From: Pseudoalteromonas aurantia
Lineage (GTDB): Bacteria > Pseudomonadota > Gammaproteobacteria > Enterobacterales > Alteromonadaceae
Assembly: GCF_005886875.1 (NCBI RefSeq)
Contig: NZ_PNBY01000070.1
Span: 52,535 to 116,534 of the forward strand
Length of the DNA stretch: 64,000 nt
Reading direction: 5' to 3'
This document shows, one piece after another, positions 9,085 through 15,899 of the stretch; the stretch's first letter is position 1; each line of letters opens with the position of its first letter. The notes beneath the pieces are model-generated. The model did not search any database. It saw only the letters and a program-made list of their open reading frames with translations, and was not told where the DNA came from. A program made the translations under genes and the position numbers.

Positions 9085-10010
9085 AAGTGATACATTTGCG
9101 ATAAGACGGCATGGCGAATGTCGTCAACCTCGCATAACAGCTCATGGCGTGCACTTGTATAATGGCTAATTGAAATATTGCGATGTAATTTGGCCATGTC
9201 TGTTTGTGCCTGATTATTTACAATAAGGTCATTCTCGGCGCTGGCAATATGGATTGGGATGTTAGGCGTGAAAGTGGGTAGTTTAGTAATTAGGTTGAAT
9301 GTTTCAGATAGCCAATTAAAGCTCACCCCCCCTAAGCGCAGTTCCGCTTCGTTTTGGTACAAAGTTCGAAAACGTTGATAGCGTGTTGCGCATTGGGTTA
9401 ATTTATTGTCCCAAAAATCGGGTGGTTCATAGTCACCTTGGCCAAACGCATAGTGTTTAGCAAAGCCAAGCATACTGCCAAGCCGTGCTATGATTTTAGC
9501 TAACCAATAAGGCACGTCATGCGTTTGAATATCAAACATGGGCGCGCTTAAAAACGCACCACTTACAGCATGTGGGTAGTTGGCGAGGTAATCGTAACTG
9601 ATAGCTGCGCCCATTGAATGGGCTAACATAAACGTCGTGCCGACGGCGTTAGGCTCTACAATATTTTGCATAAAACAGTGTAAATCGTCAGTGTAATCAT
9701 TAAAGCGGTGTACGTGCCCAATATGAGGATTGGTTAATGTACGAGGGGACAGCCCTTGGCCAATATGATCATAACTGAATACGGCAATATTATTTTTTGC
9801 AAGCTCCCATAATAACTCTTGATACTTCCACACGGATTCAATACGACCATTGATAAGTACAATACTGTACTTAGCCGCTTGTGGGACATGATAAGCGTAA
9901 AATAGTTTGCCGCTTTTTGCTGAAAAATAGCCTTGTCGGCATGACTGCCAGTGCTGCTCTATCTCTTTTTGGTGCTGTACAAGGTGTTTACTGTGACTAT
10001 AAAAGTTCAT
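9042..10010 (-). CDS. pldB: Alpha/beta hydrolase, lysophospholipase L2 (PldB)-like
   Basis: A 322-residue serine hydrolase without a signal peptide. Blocks fitting PldB and monoacylglycerol lipases are VLINGRIES, FSYDHIGQGLSPR, the nucleophile elbow AHSMGAA, the acid region ASAENDLIV and the catalytic histidine in SARHELLCE. PldB hydrolyses lysophospholipids and can transfer acyl groups to phosphatidylglycerol. Its ATG overlaps the stop of the upstream sensor kinase gene (ATGA), so it belongs to the cpxR-cpxA operon and is probably translationally coupled. The 3' end overlaps convergent fieF. The substrate assignment rests on family resemblance; a general esterase is possible. Confidence 0.83.
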   Translation of the reverse strand: MNFYSHSKHLVQHQKEIEQHWQSCRQGYFSAKSGKLFYAYHVPQAAKYSIVLINGRIESVWKYQELLWELAKNNIAVFSYDHIGQGLSPRTLTNPHIGHVHRFNDYTDDLHCFMQNIVEPNAVGTTFMLAHSMGAAISYDYLANYPHAVSGAFLSAPMFDIQTHDVPYWLAKIIARLGSMLGFAKHYAFGQGDYEPPDFWDNKLTQCATRYQRFRTLYQNEAELRLGGVSFNWLSETFNLITKLPTFTPNIPIHIASAENDLIVNNQAQTDMAKLHRNISISHYTSARHELLCEVDDIRHAVLSQMYHFYDALAFTAKETGS

Positions 10011-11410
10011 AGTGGGAGCCTGATCTCTACCGCTAGCCCGTTTGGGCTGTTGTGCTTAAGTATAAGTTTACCATTATGTGCAGAAACTGCGCGTTTTGTA
10101 ATCGCTAAACCTAAACCAATTCCGCCGGTACTTCGGTTGCGTGAATCGGATACCCGATAAAATGGCTGACAAAGTCGCATTAATGCTTCGTCACTCACAC
10201 CATGGCCATCATCACAAACAAAAATACTGACAGATGTATCTGTGTGTTTAAAAGTGACAGAAACTTTACTCTGTGCATATTTTATCGCATTACGTATAAC
10301 GTTCTCGATGGCACTATTGAGCAATGCCGCATCACACTGTAACAGTAAAGTAGGAGGCGCATCGTGAATAAATGTACAGTCTTTTTGTTGCGCTTCAAAG
10401 AGGGCGTCGCTGAATAAATTTTGAACGAGCGCACCAAGGCTAATATCTTGAATTTGTAAGGTTTGTTGGTTTTGCTCTAAGCGGGATAAAGTTAAAACAT
10501 CTGCTAGCATGTTATCTAAACACTTGGCTTCTTTTTCAATACGTATTAAATAATCTTTTTGTGTTTCACCTTGTGTATCTTGTGCCATGGCGTTTGCCAA
10601 GGTTAATCGCGTCAAAGGAGATCTGAGTTCGTGAGATACATCCGCTAAGAGTTGTTTGTGGGCATGGACACTACTTGATAAACGTTCAGCCATAAAATTA
10701 AAGTCATGCATTAAAGATGCAATTTCATCGCGGCGCTTAGTTGGGGCGTTTACACGAGTGGATAGTTCCCCTTTTGCTAGCTGCTTAGCGGCGTGCCCAA
10801 GTTCACTCAAGGGGGCAATTAAGCGTCGGCTAAACAAAATACTGAGCATGATAGAGGGCAGTAATACGGCCAGCGCTTTGAGCCAAAAAGGCAGCATTTT
10901 AATCCGGGTAACAAAAGGGGGATCGCGTAACGGCTTTATTTGAAATAATTGATATTGTTCGTTGTTTAGAGTAATCGCAAGTGGGCCGTATGCATAATAT
11001 CTATCAGTGACGATAAACAGCGCAGGCGTTGGAGTGTCAAAGTACAACAGCGAGAGATCAATGTTTTGTTTATTTGGTTTAGAGCTAATACTTTGCTCTA
11101 TTTTTTGATGGGATAAGTACAGCCATTTATTTTCCGTAAAGCGAGCGTGTTTTAATACCTTGTCAATTGGTTTATGTTTAATGTTGACGAGGCGTTCAAT
11201 GTTGCGTTGTAAATGTGATAATGAGCCGAGCACTTTCCCATGTAGTGGCTTGGATTCTAGTTGCTCTGGGTGTAATTGGCTCAGCAGCAGCAACATTAAA
11301 AATACACCCAAAATAGTCAGCCAGAACCCAAAGAACGCTTGGTAAAATAGTGAGCCAGGTTGGCTAAAATGGCAGTGTACAAAGTGATGTTTATTCCGCC
11401 AAAAAGACAT
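10007..11410 (-). CDS. cpxA: Envelope-stress sensor histidine kinase CpxA
   Basis: Inner-membrane kinase with transmembrane helices at about 28-49 and 175-195, a periplasmic sensor between them, a HAMP linker (RRLIAPLSELGHAAKQLAKGE), a dimerisation domain with the phosphorylated His at about 260 (DVSHELRSPLTRL), and an ATPase domain with NVIRNAIKYA, CDDGHGV and GGIGLGLAI. I start it at the ATG at 11410, which has GGGAG 6-7 nt upstream and overlaps cpxR by 20 nt. A longer reading to 11449 would need a deeper overlap. Identity as CpxA rests on the domain plan plus pairing with a CpxR-like regulator and a divergent cpxP-like gene. Confidence 0.88.
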   Translation of the reverse strand: MSFWRNKHHFVHCHFSQPGSLFYQAFFGFWLTILGVFLMLLLLSQLHPEQLESKPLHGKVLGSLSHLQRNIERLVNIKHKPIDKVLKHARFTENKWLYLSHQKIEQSISSKPNKQNIDLSLLYFDTPTPALFIVTDRYYAYGPLAITLNNEQYQLFQIKPLRDPPFVTRIKMLPFWLKALAVLLPSIMLSILFSRRLIAPLSELGHAAKQLAKGELSTRVNAPTKRRDEIASLMHDFNFMAERLSSSVHAHKQLLADVSHELRSPLTRLTLANAMAQDTQGETQKDYLIRIEKEAKCLDNMLADVLTLSRLEQNQQTLQIQDISLGALVQNLFSDALFEAQQKDCTFIHDAPPTLLLQCDAALLNSAIENVIRNAIKYAQSKVSVTFKHTDTSVSIFVCDDGHGVSDEALMRLCQPFYRVSDSRNRSTGGIGLGLAITKRAVSAHNGKLILKHNSPNGLAVEIRLPL

Positions 11411-12077
11411 AACCACTCCCGCGAATAGTCTGAATACACTGAATGTCACTATATTGCGCTATTTTTTTTCGTAGATTACTGACGTGCATGTCGATAGATC
11501 GGTCAAAGGGCGCTAACCGACGACCAAGTACATGTTGACTTAACACATCTTTACTGACGACGTCACCAATTCTCCCCATGAGCTTTTGCAAGATTGAAAA
11601 CTCGGTGCCAGTGAGTATGAGTACATGCTCATTGACGATGACTTTGCGTGCGGCAACATTTAAGGTGACGTGCGATGATGATAACAATTGCTCATGCTGA
11701 TCGGTTTGTTTTATAAAATCAACCCTGCGACAAATTGCATGTATTCTGGCAAGCAGCTCTCTATGATTAAAGGGTTTGGGTAAATAGTCATCGGCGCCGA
11801 GCTCGAGGCCAAATATTCGGTCAAAATCATCACCTTTTGCGGTAAGCATAATGATAGGGGTTAGGTGTGTGAGGCGTATGCGTTTGAGTACTTCAAATCC
11901 ATCTAAATGCGGTAACATCACATCCAATAAAATAACGTCATAATGGTGAGAAGTTGCTTGTTCTAACCCAGCTAAACCATCAAAAGCTTGTTCTACTGTG
12001 CACCCTTGTGAGGTTAAATAGTCACTTAATAAGTCACTAAGTGCATGGTCATCTTCAATTAAAAGTAATTTGCTCAT
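11391..12077 (-). CDS. cpxR: Response regulator CpxR
   Basis: OmpR-family transcription factor of 228 residues. The receiver domain holds acidic residues E8-D9-D10 and phospho-acceptor D52 (VILLDVMLP), T in IIMLTAKG and K in YLPKPF. The C-terminal winged helix (about 130-228) contains LTGTEFSILQKL, SNLRKKI and RGSGYVFLAE. E. coli CpxR is 232 residues. It is first in cpxR-cpxA-pldB and divergent from a cpxP/spy-like gene. A CpxR-box-like site between the two promoters points to autoregulation, as in E. coli. Confidence 0.9.
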   Translation of the reverse strand: MSKLLLIEDDHALSDLLSDYLTSQGCTVEQAFDGLAGLEQATSHHYDVILLDVMLPHLDGFEVLKRIRLTHLTPIIMLTAKGDDFDRIFGLELGADDYLPKPFNHRELLARIHAICRRVDFIKQTDQHEQLLSSSHVTLNVAARKVIVNEHVLILTGTEFSILQKLMGRIGDVVSKDVLSQHVLGRRLAPFDRSIDMHVSNLRKKIAQYSDIQCIQTIRGSGYVFLAE

Positions 12078-12138
12078 GAGGTCCAGTACAAGGTCTATTT
12101 TCTCTTAGTTTACCGCGCTGAATATTAAATTGCAGATC

Positions 12139-12154
12139 TTTACACGGCCTTTAC
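12139..12154 (-). promoter_or_regulatory. Candidate CpxR box between cpxR and cpxP
   Basis: On the minus strand the sequence reads GTAAA-N6-GTAAA (spacer GGCCGT), matching the CpxR consensus of two GTAAA half-sites. The half-sites begin 11 bp apart, one helical turn. The site lies 62 nt upstream of cpxR and 77 nt upstream of the cpxP-like gene, so it could control both directions. Confidence 0.7.
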
Positions 12155-12230
12155 ATTGCTTTTCGTTGCTTTTCATTACAGCGAATACACTGGGTTGGTC
12201 GTTTAATTCTTCACTGCAAAGGTCAATAAT

Positions 12231-12656
12231 ATGAATATTAAAACTAATTTAACCTCAATTATACTGTGCTCAGGCATGTTATTTACGTCACTGGCACATG
12301 CTGGAAACTCACACCACAGTGGTAAGCACTTTTTACTTACCGGCCATGCTGCCGCTAAGTTATCTTTAACTGATGAACAGCAAACAAAAATAGCAGAAAT
12401 ATTGTCTGAAAAACGTTCGCAAATGAAAGCCGCAAAAGCCATGCGCTCCGACAATAAACAAGCTTTTAAGAATATCGTTGAATCAGATACTTTTGACGAG
12501 CAACAGGCCAAAGAAACCATAACTCAAATGCAAACGGTAAAAGCGCAAATGTTACTTGCTAAACTGAAAAGCAAGCAGCAAATTTGGCATCTTTTAGATG
12601 AGCAGCAGCGTGAAAAGTTGGCACATATTCAGAATAAAAGAATGCGCCGAAACTAG
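12231..12656 (+). CDS. cpxP: Spy/CpxP-family periplasmic protein
   Basis: A 141-residue protein with a signal peptide (cleavage after LAHA), a His-containing N terminus (GNSHHSGKH), and an otherwise helical, Lys/Gln-rich body. It carries the family motif LTxxQ once clearly (SLTDEQQTKI) and once in a degraded form (LLDEQQREKL). CpxP inhibits the Cpx kinase and delivers misfolded proteins for degradation; Spy is a periplasmic chaperone. Divergent placement from cpxR with a shared CpxR box favours the CpxP role. It is shorter than E. coli CpxP (166). Its TAG stop falls within the left end of the repeat element that follows. Confidence 0.85.
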   Translation: MNIKTNLTSIILCSGMLFTSLAHAGNSHHSGKHFLLTGHAAAKLSLTDEQQTKIAEILSEKRSQMKAAKAMRSDNKQAFKNIVESDTFDEQQAKETITQMQTVKAQMLLAKLKSKQQIWHLLDEQQREKLAHIQNKRMRRN

Positions 12657-12920
12657 GGGCTGTTGATCTTTGCTGTTCTATTTTTGTTCTCTTTGAGCGT
12701 GTTTTTATCACGGCGCTTAATGTGTGGCCTAGTAATCTAAGCGAATATTAAGCAACAAAGAGAAAAGGGCGCTCAAAAGAACCGTTAGGCAGCGCTTGAT
12801 TGGCTTTTCTACTATGTTATCGGCTGACTCTCATGGAATAACCATGCTACGCAGCCTCTGCCTTGTATAAAGGCCAATCAAACTGCTGCAAAAATGAACC
12901 TGAAAGATCAACAATCCCTA
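12655..12920. repeat. MITE-like structured repeat with terminal inverted repeats
   Basis: The ends match as inverted repeats: left GGGGCTGTTGATCTTT (12656-12671), right AAAGATCAACAATCCC (12903-12918). An outer 9-bp match, AACTAGGGG (12651-12659) with CCCCTAGTT (12926-12934), suggests the boundary may extend further on the right. Inside are two hairpin domains. The first is GTTCTCTTTGAGCG (12686-12699) with CGCTCAAAAGAAC (12770-12782), enclosing GCTTAAT/ATTAAGC. The second is TTGATTGGC (12796-12804) with GCCAATCAA (12873-12881), enclosing GGCTG/CAGCC and CATGG/CCATG. No open reading frame of note is present. This is the architecture of a non-autonomous mobile element; copies elsewhere in the genome could not be checked. 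Confidence 0.65.
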
Positions 12921-12934
12921 ATACTCCCCTAGTT

Positions 12935-13157
12935 AGTTTTCTTTATATCTACAATTATTAGCGTGCATACCTTAAAGGCACGCTTTTGTTCTATTTATGC
13001 TTAGCGCATTCACTTGTGTACCTTCAACCCCCTAACATTAAATGCAAATGATATTTAATGTCTTTTTGTTTGGCGTTGTTGTGCCTTTAATACTTGGGTA
13101 TAATTCGAGCTGTTTCCATAGTAGATACTCACTATAGTAAAATTAAACGGAGTTTGT
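12935..13157. other. Leader region of the PepSY operon
   Basis: A non-coding stretch upstream of the small membrane-protein gene at 13158, holding the candidate Fur box at 13044-13062 and the ACGGAG ribosome binding site. Together with the repeat element it makes about 500 nt without a gene. A minus-strand open frame across 13055-13423 is antisense to the real genes and has no supporting features. Confidence 0.5.
13044..13062 (+). promoter_or_regulatory. Candidate Fur box
   Basis: GCAAATGATATTTAATGTC agrees with the 19-bp Fur consensus GATAATGATAATCATTATC at 13 of 19 positions by my count. It lies about 95 nt upstream of an operon of the iron-uptake PepSY type, which gives it functional plausibility. 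No promoter hexamers could be assigned with confidence. Confidence 0.4.
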
Positions 13158-13415
13158 GTGATCATAAGTTTATTAGTTGGCCTGATTTTGTGTGCCGTTT
13201 TTTTATTATACGGCAGTAATAAACACCAGCACTTGTATGCAAAACCACTGCCTAAATATTGCAAGTGGCTTGGTTTCTTATTTATAAGCTGTGCGTTGTA
13301 TATAGCAACGCTGCAGTTTAGTGGTGTGGCTGTTTTACTTAGTTGGTTGATGGTGAGCATGTTGTGCTTAGTGATATTACCCAGTGTTATTTTTTTCAGT
13401 AAGGTCAAAAAGTGA
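13158..13415 (+). CDS. Small membrane protein, DUF3325-like, of the PepSY iron cluster
   Basis: An 85-residue protein with three predicted hydrophobic segments (about 2-18, 35-51 and 55-78). Its size, topology and position just before a PepSY transmembrane protein fit the DUF3325 proteins that accompany iron-siderophore uptake genes. The start codon is GTG, with ACGGAG 5 nt upstream. Its stop overlaps the GTG start of the next gene by 4 nt (GTGA). Function is unknown; the family name is inferred mainly from context. Confidence 0.65.
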   Translation: MIISLLVGLILCAVFLLYGSNKHQHLYAKPLPKYCKWLGFLFISCALYIATLQFSGVAVLLSWLMVSMLCLVILPSVIFFSKVKK

Positions 13416-13729
13416 ATACACATAAAATAGCAACAAGCCGCACTCAGTGGCTATGGAAAACATTGATTGGTGTTGTGCTTGGTTTAACGTTGAGCTTTGG
13501 GTTGGTAGGGCTTTTTGCTTGGGCTGGCCCAGATAATCTGCACAGCGACCTCAGTAGTGAACGTTTACTATGGAAATCACAAATGCATATGTGGATGGTA
13601 ACGCCGCTATGGATGCTGATTGTGACGTTTAGCTACTTATTTAAAACTGCAAAAGAAGCCGCCATTAGTTTAGTGATAGGAAACCTATGTGTGTTTGGCT
13701 GCTTATTCATTATTAAGGATCTATTATGA
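13412..13729 (+). CDS. Small membrane protein of the PepSY iron cluster
   Basis: A 105-residue protein with three hydrophobic helices (about 17-37, 61-77 and 86-102) and a periplasmic loop after the first. It contains a Met/Trp-rich stretch QMHMWMVTPLWML at the second helix. I do not recognise it with certainty; it resembles the short iron-uptake membrane proteins (DUF3649 type) found between DUF3325 and PepSY genes. It overlaps the genes on both sides by 4 nt (GTGA upstream, ATGA downstream), so the three are almost surely one operon with coupled translation. Confidence 0.6.
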   Translation: MNTHKIATSRTQWLWKTLIGVVLGLTLSFGLVGLFAWAGPDNLHSDLSSERLLWKSQMHMWMVTPLWMLIVTFSYLFKTAKEAAISLVIGNLCVFGCLFIIKDLL

Positions 13730-15339
13730 AAATTCGCGCCGATATAATACGAACATATCAAACGCTTCATACGTGGACCGGTATTTGTGCAGGGTTATTG
13801 CTGTTTATTGGCTTTTTTGCGGGTTCATTAACCATGTTCCGAGGGGCAATCGACCAGTGGGCGACGCCGGCAAGTTATCAATTGCCACAAGTACAAGAGG
13901 CGCAATATGATGAATTATTGCAAAAAGTGTTAGCCGCTTACCCGAGTGCGGCAGACTCTGTGAGTTTGCATTTCTCAGAAGACCATTCACCTATTACTTG
14001 GTATGAGACGGGCAGTGCACGCGGGCTCTCTTTGGACGATCAAGTCTATCATGCCACGCTCAATGATAACGGAGAATTAGTTGCTGAGCTTCGCCACGTC
14101 AATGAGTTATCAATGCTGGTGGATTATTTACATCGTACCGCAGGTATCATTGGTGAAATAGGGCATGATCAGGCGGGGGTCTATGTATTAGGGATCGCCT
14201 CATTTTTATATTTTATCGCGTTAGTTTCTGGTGTGATCTTCCTATTGCCGACGCTGACAAAAAGCTTTTTTGCTCTACGCCATACTAAGTCTAAAGCACG
14301 CTTTTGGCTTGATACCCATAATTTAATTGGTGTGAGTAGTTTACCGTTCCATATCATTATTTCTTTCACTGTATTTGTCTTTGCCTTTCATGATTTACTT
14401 TATGGTGGGTTGTCTCAGGTATATGGCGACAAACCGATGTTTAAGCGCAATGCTGAGTCTGAAATTGTGTATCAGGTTGCCGATTTACCAAAGCTCGCTG
14501 AGCTACGACAGGCTGTAACTGAGTATGCGCCCAACTATACGATTGAAAACATCGACTTTAGTGGTTTGATTGAGCAAGGGCCAAGTGCAGCCATTAAAAT
14601 AGTGAACTTAGATACCGTAATGCGCGGCCCAATTACAGACTTTCTTTATATGCAGCCTTATACGTTTGAAATATCAACCAGTAGCGTACAAGGGGGCGAT
14701 CAAGGCGTGTGGAGTAGTATTGTCTCGAGCTTTTTTGGTCTGCATTTTGGCAGCTTTGGGGGAGATTTCGGTCGTTGGGCGTATTTTATTATGGGCCTAT
14801 TAGGCGCGATTCTGTTTTATAGCGGCAATTTATTGTGGCTTGAAAAGCGCCGCAAAGCACAAGTTTTAGAGCAATCTAGAGCCAGTATAATATTAGCTAA
14901 ATTAACGGTAGGGATCAGTTTGGGCTCTATTGCTGGTATTGCCAGCGCTTTTGCCGCATCGAAATGGTTAAGTATTTCAAGTTTAAACATTAATGTGGCT
15001 TACATGTGGTTATATTACATCACATTTTTTGTGACGCTTGGCACTGCGTTTATTTATGGTGCGCCGAGAACCGCCATTGCCGGTATGCGAGCGATAGCAT
15101 TGCTGTGTTTTAGCATTCCAATGACTTCACTGTTAGCCTTTTTGGTCCCTGCTATTGGTATTTGGCCTGCATATGATTTAACAACCGTTAGTGTCGAAGT
15201 TGTTGCCGCTACATTTGGTGCAGCCTTTTGGGGGATGAGTCATAAAACTCACAAGCGTGCTCTGGGCAGTGATATAAACAGTGTCTGGTATATTCCACCT
15301 CATAACAAGGTGGCCAGCAGTGCACTTAAGGTTGCATAA
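13726..15339 (+). CDS. PepSY-associated transmembrane protein, iron-uptake type
   Basis: A 537-residue inner-membrane protein. The N-terminal helix (about 15-37) is preceded by IIRTYQTLHTWTGICAG, typical of PepSY_TM proteins, and a periplasmic PepSY region follows. More helices lie at about 151-173, 206-226, 347-367, 385-405, 420-440, 447-470 and 485-500. Histidines within or beside helices (LHTW, LHRTAG, HNLIGVSSLPFHIII, GLHFGSFGG) could ligate heme, as in FoxB/FiuB-like siderophore-iron reductases. That function is inferred. A TonB-dependent receptor often sits next to such genes but none is in view. Confidence 0.8.
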   Translation: MKIRADIIRTYQTLHTWTGICAGLLLFIGFFAGSLTMFRGAIDQWATPASYQLPQVQEAQYDELLQKVLAAYPSAADSVSLHFSEDHSPITWYETGSARGLSLDDQVYHATLNDNGELVAELRHVNELSMLVDYLHRTAGIIGEIGHDQAGVYVLGIASFLYFIALVSGVIFLLPTLTKSFFALRHTKSKARFWLDTHNLIGVSSLPFHIIISFTVFVFAFHDLLYGGLSQVYGDKPMFKRNAESEIVYQVADLPKLAELRQAVTEYAPNYTIENIDFSGLIEQGPSAAIKIVNLDTVMRGPITDFLYMQPYTFEISTSSVQGGDQGVWSSIVSSFFGLHFGSFGGDFGRWAYFIMGLLGAILFYSGNLLWLEKRRKAQVLEQSRASIILAKLTVGISLGSIAGIASAFAASKWLSISSLNINVAYMWLYYITFFVTLGTAFIYGAPRTAIAGMRAIALLCFSIPMTSLLAFLVPAIGIWPAYDLTTVSVEVVAATFGAAFWGMSHKTHKRALGSDINSVWYIPPHNKVASSALKVA

Positions 15340-15342
15340 GCA

Positions 15343-15371
15343 GAGGGTGTTCAGAGCTTTCTGAACACCTC
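15343..15371 (+). terminator. Hairpin after the PepSY operon
   Basis: A 9-bp perfect stem, GGTGTTCAG (15346-15354) with CTGAACACC (15361-15369), and a 6-nt loop, starting a few nucleotides after the stop codon. It lacks a proper T run, so termination strength is doubtful. Confidence 0.5.
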
Positions 15372-15418
15372 ATGTGCTTTGCTTATTATTGGTGAGTTCA
15401 GTGTGATGACTTATTATT

Positions 15419-15612
15419 TAACCTCAGCTCTGGATAAGCAAATTTGTCCAATAAAGCTATTTTTCTTACTCTCGGCGTTGCTTTTATTTGTAATAGCCCG
15501 CTATTACAAATAAAAGCGCCTTGATATTGAGTAAAATATCATCATTGGATTGTAGGTAAGTTTGTTTTCAAAACATTTTCTATTCTAAAACTCTTATCCA
15601 AACCTGAGGTTA
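15419..15612. repeat. Palindromic MITE-like repeat with 20-bp terminal inverted repeats
   Basis: The left end TAACCTCAGCTCTGGATAAG (15419-15438) matches the reverse complement of the right end (15593-15612) at 18 of 20 positions. At the centre is an 18-bp perfect palindrome, GCTTTTATTTGTAATAGC (15480-15497) and its complement (15500-15517), with a 2-nt loop. The segments between centre and ends also pair imperfectly, for example TCCAAT on the left with ATTGGA on the right, so the whole 194-nt element can fold into one long hairpin. The last three bases of the right end form the TAA stop codon of yacG. There is no coding capacity. Confidence 0.7.
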
Positions 15613-15849
15613 TTTAAAAAAGTCATCATTTTTGGCGAGCAAAGCTTCCATATCTTCAATTAAGTCTTGCGCGGCTTTTGGATCTAGCTCTGCATCGGCT
15701 TGAATTGTGGTGGAGATTTTATTATTTTCAAAAGACCATTCGCCTAGGTCAATAAGCTGACATCGTTTTGAACAAAAAGGGCGAAATTGACTTTCTTCAG
15801 ACCAAGTAACTGAAGAAGAGCAGGTGGGGCATTTTACTACTGTGGGCAT
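15610..15849 (-). CDS. yacG: DNA gyrase inhibitor YacG
   Basis: A 79-residue zinc-finger protein with the four-Cys site KCPTCSSSV...[15 protein letters not shown] (CxxC about 8-11 and CxxxC about 26-30), the hallmark of YacG, which binds GyrB and inhibits gyrase. It is longer than E. coli YacG (65) through an acidic C-terminal tail. Normally coaE-zapD-yacG form a row after pilD. Here pilB lies between coaE and yacG and zapD is missing. Its stop codon is supplied by the inverted-repeat element on the 3' side. Confidence 0.93.
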   Translation of the reverse strand: MPTVVKCPTCSSSVTWSEESQFRPFCSKRCQLIDLGEWSFENNKISTTIQADAELDPKAAQDLIEDMEALLAKNDDFFK

Positions 15850-15899
15850 TATAATTAACCATGTCGTTAACTCAGCCCACAGTGTAATAAACTCCTCGC

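Noticed and set aside
13055..13423. A 122-codon minus-strand frame
   Set aside because: It runs antisense through the Fur-box leader and a well-supported small membrane-protein gene with a good ribosome binding site and operon overlap.
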